From NCBI RefSeq assembly GCF_030409755.1, contig NZ_JAUFQE010000001.1:1302001-1366000 (forward strand): DNA of 64,000 bases, read 5' to 3'. The position numbers and the translations under genes were made by a program. The notes under the pieces are model-generated. The model did not search any database. It was not told the DNA's origin and worked only from the letters and a program-made list of their open reading frames with translations. The first letter of the stretch is position 1. Every line of letters starts with the position of its first letter. Below, piece after piece: positions 9,526 to 16,785 of the stretch. Source of the DNA: Vibrio lentus. GTDB lineage: Bacteria > Pseudomonadota > Gammaproteobacteria > Enterobacterales > Vibrionaceae.

Positions 9526-9651
9526 ATGATCATGCTTTCGAACCAATAATGATCATGCTTACAATGACTTAATGATCATCGTTCTGATGTTTAGTGATCA
9601 TGCTTTCTAAACTTTTATGATCATCGTTTCGTTATCTTTATGATCATGCTT
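9526..9651 (+). repeat. Array of six RctB 12-mer iterons
   Basis: Six same-orientation copies of NTGATCATNNTT begin at 9526, 9549, 9572, 9594, 9617 and 9640: ATGATCATGCTT, ATGATCATGCTT, ATGATCATCGTT, GTGATCATGCTT, ATGATCATCGTT, ATGATCATGCTT. Spacings are 23, 23, 22, 23 and 23 bases, about two helical turns, so RctB molecules would sit on one face. V. cholerae oriCII has the same number of 12-mers. All contain a Dam site. The last two variable bases alternate between GC and CG. Confidence 0.93.
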
Positions 9652-9790
9652 TCCAAGCGATATTTTTTTTACACTTTAAATTCAGTAACTTAAAAGCTAA
9701 TGATCGCCCTGATCATTAGATCACTTAATCATTTAAGATCATATTAATCAAAAAGATCAGTTATTTAAAAGCCAATAAATTCTCTTTATT
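9652..9790. other. AT-rich segment, probable DNA unwinding element
   Basis: A strongly AT-rich stretch directly follows the iteron array and contains five GATC motifs between about 9703 and 9759. Its position between iterons and the rctB promoter matches the unwinding region of V. cholerae oriCII. A near-parS2 sequence (TTTACACTTTAAA, one mismatch) occurs at about 9668. Confidence 0.7.
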
Positions 9791-9791
9791 T

Positions 9792-9850
9792 ATGATCATT
9801 CTTTCTTTATCATTCAGGAACTATAGTGAAATTACGGTTAGTGTGATACG
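9792..9850 (+). promoter_or_regulatory. rctB promoter-proximal operator region
   Basis: A single 12-mer ATGATCATTCTT at 9792-9803 and the element ATTACGGTTAGTGTGATACG at 9831-9850, only eight bases before the rctB start codon. RctB is known to repress its own gene in V. cholerae through sites in this place. The second element is the proximal copy of the repeat at 8890-8909. Operator function is inferred. Confidence 0.55.
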
Positions 9851-9858
9851 GATCAAAA

Positions 9859-11838
9859 ATGAAACCAGAAGAGAAATTGTTAATTAAGGCACGAAGCCAC
9901 AAAGATGGTCATTTATTTGAGGTATCTGAAACAGCCGTTGAATGGATAGAACAATATCAACACTTCAAAGGGGTCACGAAAAGCATCGTTGAGCTTCTCA
10001 ACCTAATTTCACTTCGCGGGTTTAGCAGCAAAGATGGATACGTTTCAACCACTGAAATAATCGAATCAACCGATGGGCAAGTCACTCGTGCTGCCTTACA
10101 GCAAAGGCTCAGAGCGGCTGTAAATATCGGACTTTTCAAACAAATCCCGGTTCGCTTTGAAGAAGGCCTTGCGGGCAAAACGATGCTACATCGCTTTGTT
10201 AATCCCAATCAGTTGATATCAGTGCTAGGTGCCACCAGCTTAGTGACTGAAAGTGTGAAACAAAACGAAAAGCAAAAGCGTTCTAAAGCTCTCGCGCAAA
10301 CCAAAGTAAACAAACGTTTGTTGAATGAACACGGTCTTAATACCCCGCCAACGATGAAAGATGAAGCGGATCAATTTATTGTCTCGCCAACCAATTGGGC
10401 TGGGATTATTGATCAAGCGTTAGCGCCACCTAGAACACGTAAGAGCTACCAGAAATCGATGGTTTCGATCTCGGGAACTCGAGCGGTGATCGAAACACGA
10501 TCTTCAAAAAACATTATGACCGTTGATGATCTGATGACGTTATTCGCGTTATTCACGTTAACGGTTCAATACCATGATCATCATCAAGACGATTACCACC
10601 TAGATGCTAAGCACACACCGAACAAAACGCCGCTCTACATCACGGATATTCTTTCATTGCGTGGCAAGAAAGACAGCGGCCCGGCTCGTGACTCTATTCG
10701 AGACAGCATTGACCGCATTGAGTTTACCGATTTTCAGTTACATGAGCTTACTGGCCGTTGGCTAAGTGAGAACATGCCAGAAGGCTTTAAGAGCGACCGT
10801 TTCCGATTCTTAGCCAGAACCATCACCGCATCGGAAGAAGCGCCTACAGAGGGCTCTGACGGCGAAATTCGCATTAAACCGAACCTATACATCTTGGTAT
10901 GGGAGCCATCGTTCTATGAAGAGCTCCTAACGCGCGATTATTTCTTCCTGTTCCCACCAGAGATCCTGAAGCAGCATACCTTGGTCTTCCAAATGTATTC
11001 GTACTTCAGAAGCCGTATGGCGCGTCGTCATTCTGATTGCATGCTATTGAGCGAACTGAATCAAAAACTGGCGCGTAACATTGATTGGCGTCGTTTTTCG
11101 ATGGATCTGATCCGCGAACTGAGAAAGTTGGGTGAAGTAGGGGAGCAAGAAGATACCTTCCTCGTCAACCTGTGGGGTTACCATTTGACGATCACGGCAT
11201 TGATCGAAAAAGGCAAGACCACCGATTATCAGGTCGATATCAAATGTAACGTTGAAGAAGTGCTGCGTTACTCAAGGGCGCGCACTACCAACGCAGGTAA
11301 GCGAAACATGGCGCCAACATTGCCGAACCCACTGCGCAATGAAATGGTGTCTAAGCAAAAGCTGGAAGAGTTATCTGAAATCATCGATGGCGAATTTGAG
11401 CCTATTCAGCGTAAAGCTCCTTCACCAAGAGGCAAGCTAGGGCGCAGAGTTAAACAACGTAAGCACTCTGTTGAGATCAATGCTGACGAGATTATGATAA
11501 CCCTATCTAAATATACCTCTTCAGAGGCTCTAGAACGCAGCATAACGGCTTTATCAGCAATGACCGGGCACTCACATGCCTCAATCAAAGAAGAGTGCTC
11601 TGAGCTCATTGAGAAGCTTGATTGGTTGAGAGTCGGTGAGGATGTGATTCCTTACGAAACATTGAGTAAGCTGATTGAACTCTACAATGACCGCGATAGT
11701 ACCAGTAATCGACACCTTTCAATTGAGCGTCTTATTTCTGGCCTGGCTGTACGCCGCAAGGTATGCAAGCAAGTTCACGAAGGTCACTTAGACGAAAACG
11801 TGTTCTTAGCGCTCGATGAAATGGCGATTGGCCACTAG
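9859..11838 (+). CDS. rctB: Chromosome 2 replication initiator RctB
   Basis: RctB is the vibrio-specific initiator that binds methylated 12-mers and inhibitory 39-mers at oriCII and the crtS site on chromosome 1. The 659-residue length and sequence agree with the family. Its core is built of several winged-helix domains related to plasmid Rep proteins; the C-terminal ~160 residues, after a basic linker (PSPRGKLGRRVKQRKHS, near residue 522), correspond to the regulatory region involved in oligomerisation. The start ATG has no strong ribosome-binding site; the preceding bases are occupied by the putative operator, which would suit tight autoregulation. The gene diverges from parA2 across the origin. 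Confidence 0.97.
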   Translation: MKPEEKLLIKARSHKDGHLFEVSETAVEWIEQYQHFKGVTKSIVELLNLISLRGFSSKDGYVSTTEIIESTDGQVTRAALQQRLRAAVNIGLFKQIPVRFEEGLAGKTMLHRFVNPNQLISVLGATSLVTESVKQNEKQKRSKALAQTKVNKRLLNEHGLNTPPTMKDEADQFIVSPTNWAGIIDQALAPPRTRKSYQKSMVSISGTRAVIETRSSKNIMTVDDLMTLFALFTLTVQYHDHHQDDYHLDAKHTPNKTPLYITDILSLRGKKDSGPARDSIRDSIDRIEFTDFQLHELTGRWLSENMPEGFKSDRFRFLARTITASEEAPTEGSDGEIRIKPNLYILVWEPSFYEELLTRDYFFLFPPEILKQHTLVFQMYSYFRSRMARRHSDCMLLSELNQKLARNIDWRRFSMDLIRELRKLGEVGEQEDTFLVNLWGYHLTITALIEKGKTTDYQVDIKCNVEEVLRYSRARTTNAGKRNMAPTLPNPLRNEMVSKQKLEELSEIIDGEFEPIQRKAPSPRGKLGRRVKQRKHSVEINADEIMITLSKYTSSEALERSITALSAMTGHSHASIKEECSELIEKLDWLRVGEDVIPYETLSKLIELYNDRDSTSNRHLSIERLISGLAVRRKVCKQVHEGHLDENVFLALDEMAIGH

Positions 11839-12037
11839 CCGTGAGTCCTATAATCGCCGCTGGATGGATGATCTGAACATCATTAGGTGTTGATAATAAC
11901 CGCACCTAATGCTGACAATGTGATGACAATATAGAGCACCTAGTTGATTATTATTTATCCCGAATAGACAACCTTTGTCCTTTCTTATGATTAATAGATT
12001 GGCTCATATTTTGTTACATCATACTGAATAGATTTTC

Positions 12038-12067
12038 GCGAGTTCCTAAGGGACTCGCTTTTTTTTG
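12038..12067 (+). terminator. Rho-independent terminator downstream of rctB
   Basis: GCGAGTTCC-taa-GGGACTCGC followed by a nine-T run, about 200 bases after the rctB stop. The untranslated segment between the stop and this hairpin holds no gene. Confidence 0.85.
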
Positions 12068-12118
12068 TCTGAAATTCATCGAATCATTAAAATTCAATAG
12101 CTTACAGAATAAAACTCC

Positions 12119-12242
12119 GAAGCATGATCAAGGTGAGATCATGCTTTCTACGGATCTAACTTTGAGGAGACTCTGACTTGATGTTTGATCGAGATAGGGT
12201 TGATCAATGAAGTTGGTGTTTAGCTCTTCCTTGATCATCGTT
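12119..12242. repeat. Iteron-like sites downstream of rctB
   Basis: An inverted pair AAGCATGATC (12120-12129) and GATCATGCTT (12137-12146) separated by seven bases, plus TTGATCATCGTT at 12231-12242 within the end of the next minus-strand gene. The 17 bases at 12119-12135 are identical to 9082-9098 in the origin control region. These look like genuine RctB sites outside the known origin core. The rest of the 11839-12203 gap shows only the rctB terminator. Confidence 0.6.
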
Positions 12243-12686
12243 CTGTGGTTGGCTTGCCATAAAACGCACATGTGATTCGATCAACTTTTCCGATTCTTGT
12301 TGCCAGCGTGGTTCTTGTTGTTGGTTAGCAAACTCCAAAGCCAGCACACACAAGTGTTGTACCCGCTTGGTACACCACTCTTGTAGGCCGGGTTCCGCTT
12401 TTGGGTCACAAGACACTGCCTGAAGCTTACCGTAAGCAAACATCAGGTATTGATAGGCCTTTTCTGGGTGGTGCGGGTTTTCGATTGAGTTTCGATAGAA
12501 AGTAAAGATTCTCAGGCACCCATCCAACCAACATGCGATGCCTTTGCTTTGTTCATCCGTGATCAAAGGCCCCCAGAGTGCATCTGGAGGCGTTAAGATC
12601 AAAGGTTCTAACCGTTCCACTTGATCATGCTTTCGGTCTTTGTACCAATCTCCGATCCGCTCTAACCAAGTGTCTAGTTCATTCAT
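12204..12686 (-). CDS. Conserved hypothetical protein, last gene of ABC ATPase operon
   Basis: A 160-residue soluble, acidic-to-neutral protein rich in Trp, Gln and His with no signal peptide, membrane segment or motif that I recognise. Its start codon overlaps the stop of the preceding ATPase gene (ATGA), so it is translationally coupled and probably works with that pair. Two RctB-like 12-mers are embedded in it (12231-12242 and 12621-12632), which fixes part of its sequence, including near the C-terminus. No function can be assigned. Confidence 0.7.
   Translation of the reverse strand: MNELDTWLERIGDWYKDRKHDQVERLEPLILTPPDALWGPLITDEQSKGIACWLDGCLRIFTFYRNSIENPHHPEKAYQYLMFAYGKLQAVSCDPKAEPGLQEWCTKRVQHLCVLALEFANQQQEPRWQQESEKLIESHVRFMASQPQNDDQGRAKHQLH
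12621..12632 (+). repeat. RctB iteron-like 12-mer inside a gene
   Basis: TTGATCATGCTT, a match to NTGATCATNNTT, followed by TCG as in the first origin iteron (9526-9540). It lies in the 5' third of the minus-strand hypothetical gene, 3 kb from the origin array. Confidence 0.5.
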
Positions 12687-13615
12687 GCAACGTTATCCCA
12701 CTGTTTTACAAAGTGATTATCAGCAACTTGCTTGATCTCATGCTGTATTTCACTGCTCTGCTCTCGAATACGATCTGCGTTTACTGAATAGTTTGGTTCA
12801 TTTTTGACAAGTTCGCCAAATGGCAGATCAGGATCCGGTACCGCTGAGATCAACAGTTTGGTATATGGGTGCTGCGGATTGGTTAAGATCGACTGGGTTG
12901 ATCCCCATTCGACGATCTGGCCTTTGTACATCACAGCCGTCTCTTCGGCGATGTAATGGGCAGTCGCAAGATCATGAGTAATGTACAAAAATCCGATGCC
13001 AAGTTCTTTCTTCATTCTCTGCATGAGGTTAAGCACCCCAAGCCTTATCGACACATCCAACATTGAGGTCGGTTCATCGGCAAGAATGACTTCAGCCCCA
13101 ACCGCAAGCGCTCTGGCTAGGTTAACCCGCTGTCTTTGGCCGCCACTGAGCTCGTGAGGGTATTTCGCGAGAGTTTCGACGGGTAGCTCCACCAGCGTGA
13201 GTAACTCTTTAAGGCGCTCTTCTAGCGCTGCTTTATTGGCGACTTGTTTATGAATCTTAAGTGGGCGCGTTAAGTGGTGCTCTATGGTGTGAGTTGGGTT
13301 AAGCGAACCGAATGGGTCTTGAAACACCATCTGTACACGACTGCGGTAATCTAAGATATCTTTTCGGCTGTTGAGCGTTGAGATGTCTTTGCCGTTGAAT
13401 AGAATTTCCCCTTCGGTAGCAGGGTAGACCTTGGTCATCAATCGAGCGCAAGTGCTTTTGCCGCAGCCAGATTCACCAACGAGAGCCAGTGTTTTTCCGG
13501 CATAGATATCGAAACTCACGCCATGCAGTGCTCTAAATATTTCTTCTTTACCAAAGCCACCGCCCACGGTGAACTCTTTGACTAAGTTTTTTACTTGGAT
13601 AATGGGTTGTGTCAT
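12683..13615 (-). CDS. Peptide-type ABC transporter ATPase (OppF/DppF class)
   Basis: Nucleotide-binding subunit of a peptide/nickel-type importer. Walker A GESGCGKSTCARL (about residue 50), Q-loop FQDPFGSLNP, signature LSGGQRQRVNLARAL, Walker B VILADEPTSMLD and H-switch THDLAT are intact, followed by the C-terminal Opp/Dpp extension (NPQHPYTKLLISAVPDPD). I start at 13615 because AGGAGG precedes that ATG by five bases; the upstream ATG at 13630 would overlap the preceding gene. It forms a heterodimer pair with the gene before it. No permease or binding protein is adjacent, so the partners must be elsewhere or lost. Confidence 0.88.
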   Translation of the reverse strand: MTQPIIQVKNLVKEFTVGGGFGKEEIFRALHGVSFDIYAGKTLALVGESGCGKSTCARLMTKVYPATEGEILFNGKDISTLNSRKDILDYRSRVQMVFQDPFGSLNPTHTIEHHLTRPLKIHKQVANKAALEERLKELLTLVELPVETLAKYPHELSGGQRQRVNLARALAVGAEVILADEPTSMLDVSIRLGVLNLMQRMKKELGIGFLYITHDLATAHYIAEETAVMYKGQIVEWGSTQSILTNPQHPYTKLLISAVPDPDLPFGELVKNEPNYSVNADRIREQSSEIQHEIKQVADNHFVKQWDNVA

Positions 13616-13623
13616 GGAGCCTC

Positions 13624-14448
13624 CTAGCACGCCGTCGCGTGAGCGTGTTGGTGAATATTAGGGAACGAACTCCAAAGTTTTTTGGTGTAGGAGTGCTGTG
13701 GGTTGTTACGGATCTCATAGGATTGATTAACTTCAACTATTTGACCGTGACGCATGATGGCAATGCGATCACATAATTGGCTCATTAGTGCGAGGTCGTG
13801 GGTGATGAAGAGTATCGAGAAACCAAACTCTTCTCTGAGTTGGTGTATTTGCTGCAGAATCTCGCGTTGTACAACCACATCCAGCGCCGTTGTCGGCTCG
13901 TCCATGATGATCAACTTGGGATTGAGGGCGAGCGCAATGGCTATCACTAAGCGTTGACGCATCCCTCCGCTAAACTGATGTGGATATTCGGTGAGACGGT
14001 TGCGAGGGATGTTTACAAGGTCGAGGAGCTTCTCTGCGCGGTCTTTGGCTTGTTCGTCTGTCATCCCTTTGTGGTGACGCAAAACATCAGCGAATTGCTC
14101 TTGAATAGGAAGAACGGGATTGAGTGAGTTCATCGCACTTTGGAAAACCATGGCGATTTCGCTCCAACGCAAGGTGTTCAAGTGGTCGTCGGATAAACTG
14201 AGCAGATCTTGCCCGTTGAATATTATCTTTCCACCCGAGATGAAAGCTGGCGGCTTGTGCAGACGGTTAATGGCAAACGCGATGGTACTTTTTCCGCACC
14301 CTGATTCGCCGGCCAAACCGAAAATCTCTCCTTGATTGATGTTAAAGCTTACCGATTTGACGGCATTAAAATCGCCGTTATCGGTAATGTAATCGACACA
14401 TAAATTCTTCACTTGGAGAAGCGGTGTCTCTGAATGTTCACTAGACAT
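13624..14448 (-). CDS. Peptide-type ABC transporter ATPase (OppD/DppD class)
   Basis: First gene of the operon; 274 residues with Walker A GESGCGKSTIAFA, Q-loop FQSAMNSLNPVLP, signature FSGGMRQRLVIAIALA, Walker B LIIMDEPTTALD and H-switch. The C-terminus is shorter than in canonical DppD/OppD (about 320-330 residues), lacking most of the region that carries the iron-sulfur Cys cluster in some family members. A strong Fur-box match ends 18 bases before the start codon, implying iron repression, so a metal-chelate or siderophore-peptide substrate is more likely than general peptides. Neighbouring genes do not encode permeases. Confidence 0.85.
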   Translation of the reverse strand: MSSEHSETPLLQVKNLCVDYITDNGDFNAVKSVSFNINQGEIFGLAGESGCGKSTIAFAINRLHKPPAFISGGKIIFNGQDLLSLSDDHLNTLRWSEIAMVFQSAMNSLNPVLPIQEQFADVLRHHKGMTDEQAKDRAEKLLDLVNIPRNRLTEYPHQFSGGMRQRLVIAIALALNPKLIIMDEPTTALDVVVQREILQQIHQLREEFGFSILFITHDLALMSQLCDRIAIMRHGQIVEVNQSYEIRNNPQHSYTKKLWSSFPNIHQHAHATAC

Positions 14449-14465
14449 ATTAAATACTCAGTTAT

Positions 14466-14484
14466 GATATTGATAACCATTATC
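14466..14484. promoter_or_regulatory. Fur box upstream of the ABC ATPase operon
   Basis: GATATTGATAACCATTATC matches 17 of 19 positions of the Fur consensus GATAATGATAATCATTATC and keeps its palindromic form. It lies between the ATPase start codon and any promoter, where Fur would block transcription in iron-replete cells. Confidence 0.75.
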
Positions 14485-14804
14485 ATGAAGTGAATTTAGT
14501 GAAAGCAGTGAGCACAAAAAGAATGAAGTGCCTCGAAATTAATCTAGGGTTATTTCATGAGATTTCAGTGGAAAAGTAAGATTGAGAAAGGAGAAAATGA
14601 GAGTTAGATCAAACCACATTTCTAGTGGGGAATCTTGTAAATGTAATTGCAGAATTTGGCTTTGGCAAAGTTTAAATGAGGCATTTATTAATTAGCTTTG
14701 TGAAGCGTCGGAATCATCACATTTCAGTACAGAATTTCTTAACAAGTGATTTAGCTTTTGCTACAGATTAGCTGTCCATTACATGGTGCTTTTCGGAGGA
14801 AAAC
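14485..14804. other. Intergenic region between divergent transcription units
   Basis: AT-rich, no coding frame of note. It should contain the promoter of the Fur-controlled operon (leftward) and of the small plus-strand gene (rightward); the latter has a clear ribosome-binding site CGGAGG at about 14794. I see no further element. Confidence 0.5.
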
Positions 14805-14999
14805 ATGTCCATTAATTCTATCAACCATGACGAAATGACAAATATTGCAAACAAGTGGGATGCTGAAGAAGAAGTATCTTTCAAACCAGAAAAGAAAATG
14901 AAGTCTGCTGAAGCTCGTCGTCGTATCGAGACTCTAAGAGAAATTAGAGAAAGCGGTTTTAGTCTGGAAGAAGCGAGAGATCTTGGCTTGATTCACTAA
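14805..14999 (+). CDS. Small conserved protein, PA3496-like
   Basis: A 64-residue highly charged protein with a strong ribosome-binding site (GGAGG, seven bases upstream). The core KMKSAEARRRIETLREIRE resembles the short PA3496-type proteins (putative envelope-integrity family), which share an Arg-rich RRRIE segment followed by a helical acidic tail. No signal peptide or membrane segment is present. The C-terminal part (SGFSLEEARDLGL) looks like a small helical hairpin. The family link rests on this short motif only, so the function remains open. Confidence 0.65.
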   Translation: MSINSINHDEMTNIANKWDAEEEVSFKPEKKMKSAEARRRIETLREIRESGFSLEEARDLGLIH

Positions 15000-15016
15000 A
15001 ATTTCCAACTGTATTT

Positions 15017-15042
15017 CAAGGGTGGTCACATACCACCCTTTG
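15017..15042. terminator. Hairpin terminator after the small gene
   Basis: AAGGGTGGT-cacat-ACCACCCTT, 18 bases after the stop codon, followed by TGATTT rather than a long T run; it probably ends the short transcript. Confidence 0.6.
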
Positions 15043-15253
15043 ATTTATATAGATTTTATTTCTTTAACAGCATTTTTCAACAACCACATTCCATTCACTT
15101 CTTAATTAATAAAAACTCGCTTCATACCTCTCTTTTCTGCTAAAAACACGCTGATGGCTTACTCTTGAACTAAGTTGTTTGACAGCAATATGCAACGCCA
15201 CTAATTTTAAAGTTAAAGCAAAAATATGCGATGTCGTTGGTAAGGAGAAGGCT

Positions 15254-15739
15254 ATGTCTAATTCTGTGGCTCAAGCCAAAGAAGTGCTGTTTTATGAACC
15301 TGAAGATCCAAACGGATACCTTTCAAATTTTGCGGCTTGCCCCATTAAGGTCGATGACCAAGTATGGGCTACCAGCGAACACTATTATCAAGCGATGAAG
15401 TTCGCCTCTCAAGAACTGCGCAATACTATTTTGGAAGCCTGTTCGCCTGCTGAAGCATTTTCGTTGAGTCGTGATTATGAAGATCAAGTACGTGAAGATT
15501 GGTATGACATTCGTGTTGAAGTGATGCAGTTCATTGTGACGGAGAAGTTTAGACAGAATCCACAGTTTGCGTTGTTTCTTACCAATACCGGAGATTCGGT
15601 GATCAAAGAACATTCGCATAAAGACCACTTCTGGGGCGATGGCGGGGATGGAACCGGCGAGAACCATTTGGGTAAGATTCTGATGGCAGTGCGTCACCAG
15701 CTTCGCACTCAGCAACGGCATTTGATTGCTTCGCACTAG
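15254..15739 (+). CDS. NADAR domain protein (YbiA-like N-glycosidase)
   Basis: A 161-residue protein of the NADAR/YbiA fold: residues include the typical YLSNFAACPI, W-A-T-S-E-H-Y-Y-Q-A-M-K-F and the C-terminal WGDGGDGTGENHLGKILMAVR. Family members remove ADP-ribose-derived groups from bases or hydrolyse reactive riboflavin-pathway intermediates. I start at 15254 because AAGGAGAAGG lies just upstream; the longer frame from 15179 adds 25 residues outside the domain and has no such site. Transcribed alone and closed by a strong terminator. Confidence 0.87.
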   Translation: MSNSVAQAKEVLFYEPEDPNGYLSNFAACPIKVDDQVWATSEHYYQAMKFASQELRNTILEACSPAEAFSLSRDYEDQVREDWYDIRVEVMQFIVTEKFRQNPQFALFLTNTGDSVIKEHSHKDHFWGDGGDGTGENHLGKILMAVRHQLRTQQRHLIASH

Positions 15740-15794
15740 TTTGTTCGAGATCAGTTATTCGAACGGGTCTACCAGCGTTAGGTTCTTCACATTT

Positions 15795-15842
15795 AAAAGG
15801 CCGCCCTGCTATTTAGTATTAAACTAAGCAGGGCGGCCTTTT
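15795..15842. terminator. Strong bidirectional terminator
   Basis: A near-perfect long hairpin, AAAAGGCCGCCCTGCT with its exact complement after a 16-base AT-rich loop, with A and T runs at either side. It serves the NADAR gene from the left and the convergent binding-protein gene from the right. Confidence 0.9.
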
Positions 15843-15938
15843 AGGTTTTAGAGAGTTAGGCATCAACGATAGCTAAAGAGCGTTACCAAGCTATGTTTTA
15901 TCAAGTAATACGTTGCCAAGCTCTACGTTACGCTGGTG

Positions 15939-16697
15939 CTATAAGTAGCTCTGTACGATGTCGTTGAGCTGTCCATCGTCTTTCATTTGATCGAGACGTT
16001 GGTTAATGAAGGTTTGCAGTTTAGGGTCCATCTCAGGGTCAAACGCCAAATGGATAGGGTAGTTATTGATTACAGAACCAAACTCTTGCATCTGGTAGTC
16101 ATCAATACTCAGCTTTTGCTCGTTTAGGTTATATTTGATTCGTGATTCCATCTCAACAAACACAGTATCACCAGGTGCTCGGTTGAGGACACGAAACGCA
16201 GCCGTGTAATCTTTCACTCGAATTTCGTTGAGCTTACCTTGTTGGATGTATGGCTCTAGGTTCGGATATTCAAACCCGACCAGCAATACCACGGCTTTTC
16301 CGTCTAAATCGTCGATAGTATTAAACTCAAACGGCTTTTTACCGCTGCTGAGTAACACGTGTTTTACATTGTAAATCGGATCTTTAGACAGGTTAACCGA
16401 CTGGATATTTCCCCAGCTCGGGCTGCCGTAGGTTACCCAGTTTGGATTCTCTCTTGCATCAAGCTTGTCGATCATTCGATTAAAAGGGTAGGTGTGGTAG
16501 TTGATCTCATATTGGCTGTCATCGAATACCGCTTCCACAATATCTGAAACCATTCCTCTGTGAGATGACCCGTCAGTTTCGATCTGAAAAGGTTGCGCTT
16601 GGCTCTCAATAATGTAGTAGTGAAGAGGTTCGCTTGCAGAAGCATAACTGCTTGAAAACAAACTGACTATGGATGCAACGATAAGATGTTTTTTCAT
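15939..16697 (-). CDS. Periplasmic binding protein, SBP_bac_3 family
   Basis: A 252-residue polar amino-acid-type solute-binding protein with a signal peptide (MKKHLIVASIVSLFSSSYAS, cleavage near ASA-SE). No permease or ATPase is near; instead it diverges from a hybrid sensor kinase with a periplasmic loop, so it may be a ligand-presenting partner or an orphan binding protein of the type widespread in vibrios. Part of its coding sequence (16363-16375) is a perfect parS2 site. Terminates at the bidirectional hairpin downstream. Ligand unknown. Confidence 0.85.
   Translation of the reverse strand: MKKHLIVASIVSLFSSSYASASEPLHYYIIESQAQPFQIETDGSSHRGMVSDIVEAVFDDSQYEINYHTYPFNRMIDKLDARENPNWVTYGSPSWGNIQSVNLSKDPIYNVKHVLLSSGKKPFEFNTIDDLDGKAVVLLVGFEYPNLEPYIQQGKLNEIRVKDYTAAFRVLNRAPGDTVFVEMESRIKYNLNEQKLSIDDYQMQEFGSVINNYPIHLAFDPEMDPKLQTFINQRLDQMKDDGQLNDIVQSYL
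16363..16375. promoter_or_regulatory. parS2: parS2 site inside a coding sequence
   Basis: TTTACATTGTAAA, a perfect match to the chromosome 2 parS2 core, lies within the binding-protein gene, 4.5 kb to the right of rctB. With the three sites near 4.1 kb and one at 8.8 kb it makes the origin region flanked by centromere sites. Confidence 0.85.
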
Positions 16698-16785
16698 AAC
16701 CTTCCCTAGTTATTTGATGAATGACTACTATTATACTAGTTGAGTAATTGTAGTTTGCTAGGATAACAATAATGGTAATTTGTGT

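Larger units (their letters stand above)
8610..9858. other. Origin of replication of chromosome 2 (oriCII)
   Basis: A 1.25-kb gene-free, AT-rich and GATC-rich segment between divergent parA2 and rctB, the conserved oriCII position in vibrios. From left to right it holds a parS2 site, a proximal region with scattered iteron-like sites and inverted repeats (the position of the incompatibility or negative-control region in V. cholerae), a consensus DnaA box, six regularly spaced 12-mers, an AT-rich segment, and the rctB promoter region with a further 12-mer. Every 12-mer contains GATC; Dam methylation is known to be required for RctB binding in V. cholerae. A 61-codon minus-strand frame at 9361-9546 runs through the DnaA box and is not credible. 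Confidence 0.93.

Noticed and set aside
9361..9546. 61-codon frame inside oriCII
   Set aside because: It runs through the DnaA box and an iteron and has no translation signals.
9668..9680. Near-parS2 sequence TTTACACTTTAAA in the AT-rich part of the origin
   Set aside because: One mismatch breaks the palindrome, and the surrounding AT-rich composition makes it likely by chance.
16363..16375. Reading this palindrome as a TyrR or other regulator operator
   Set aside because: It lacks the six-base spacer of TyrR boxes and fits the parS2 consensus exactly.
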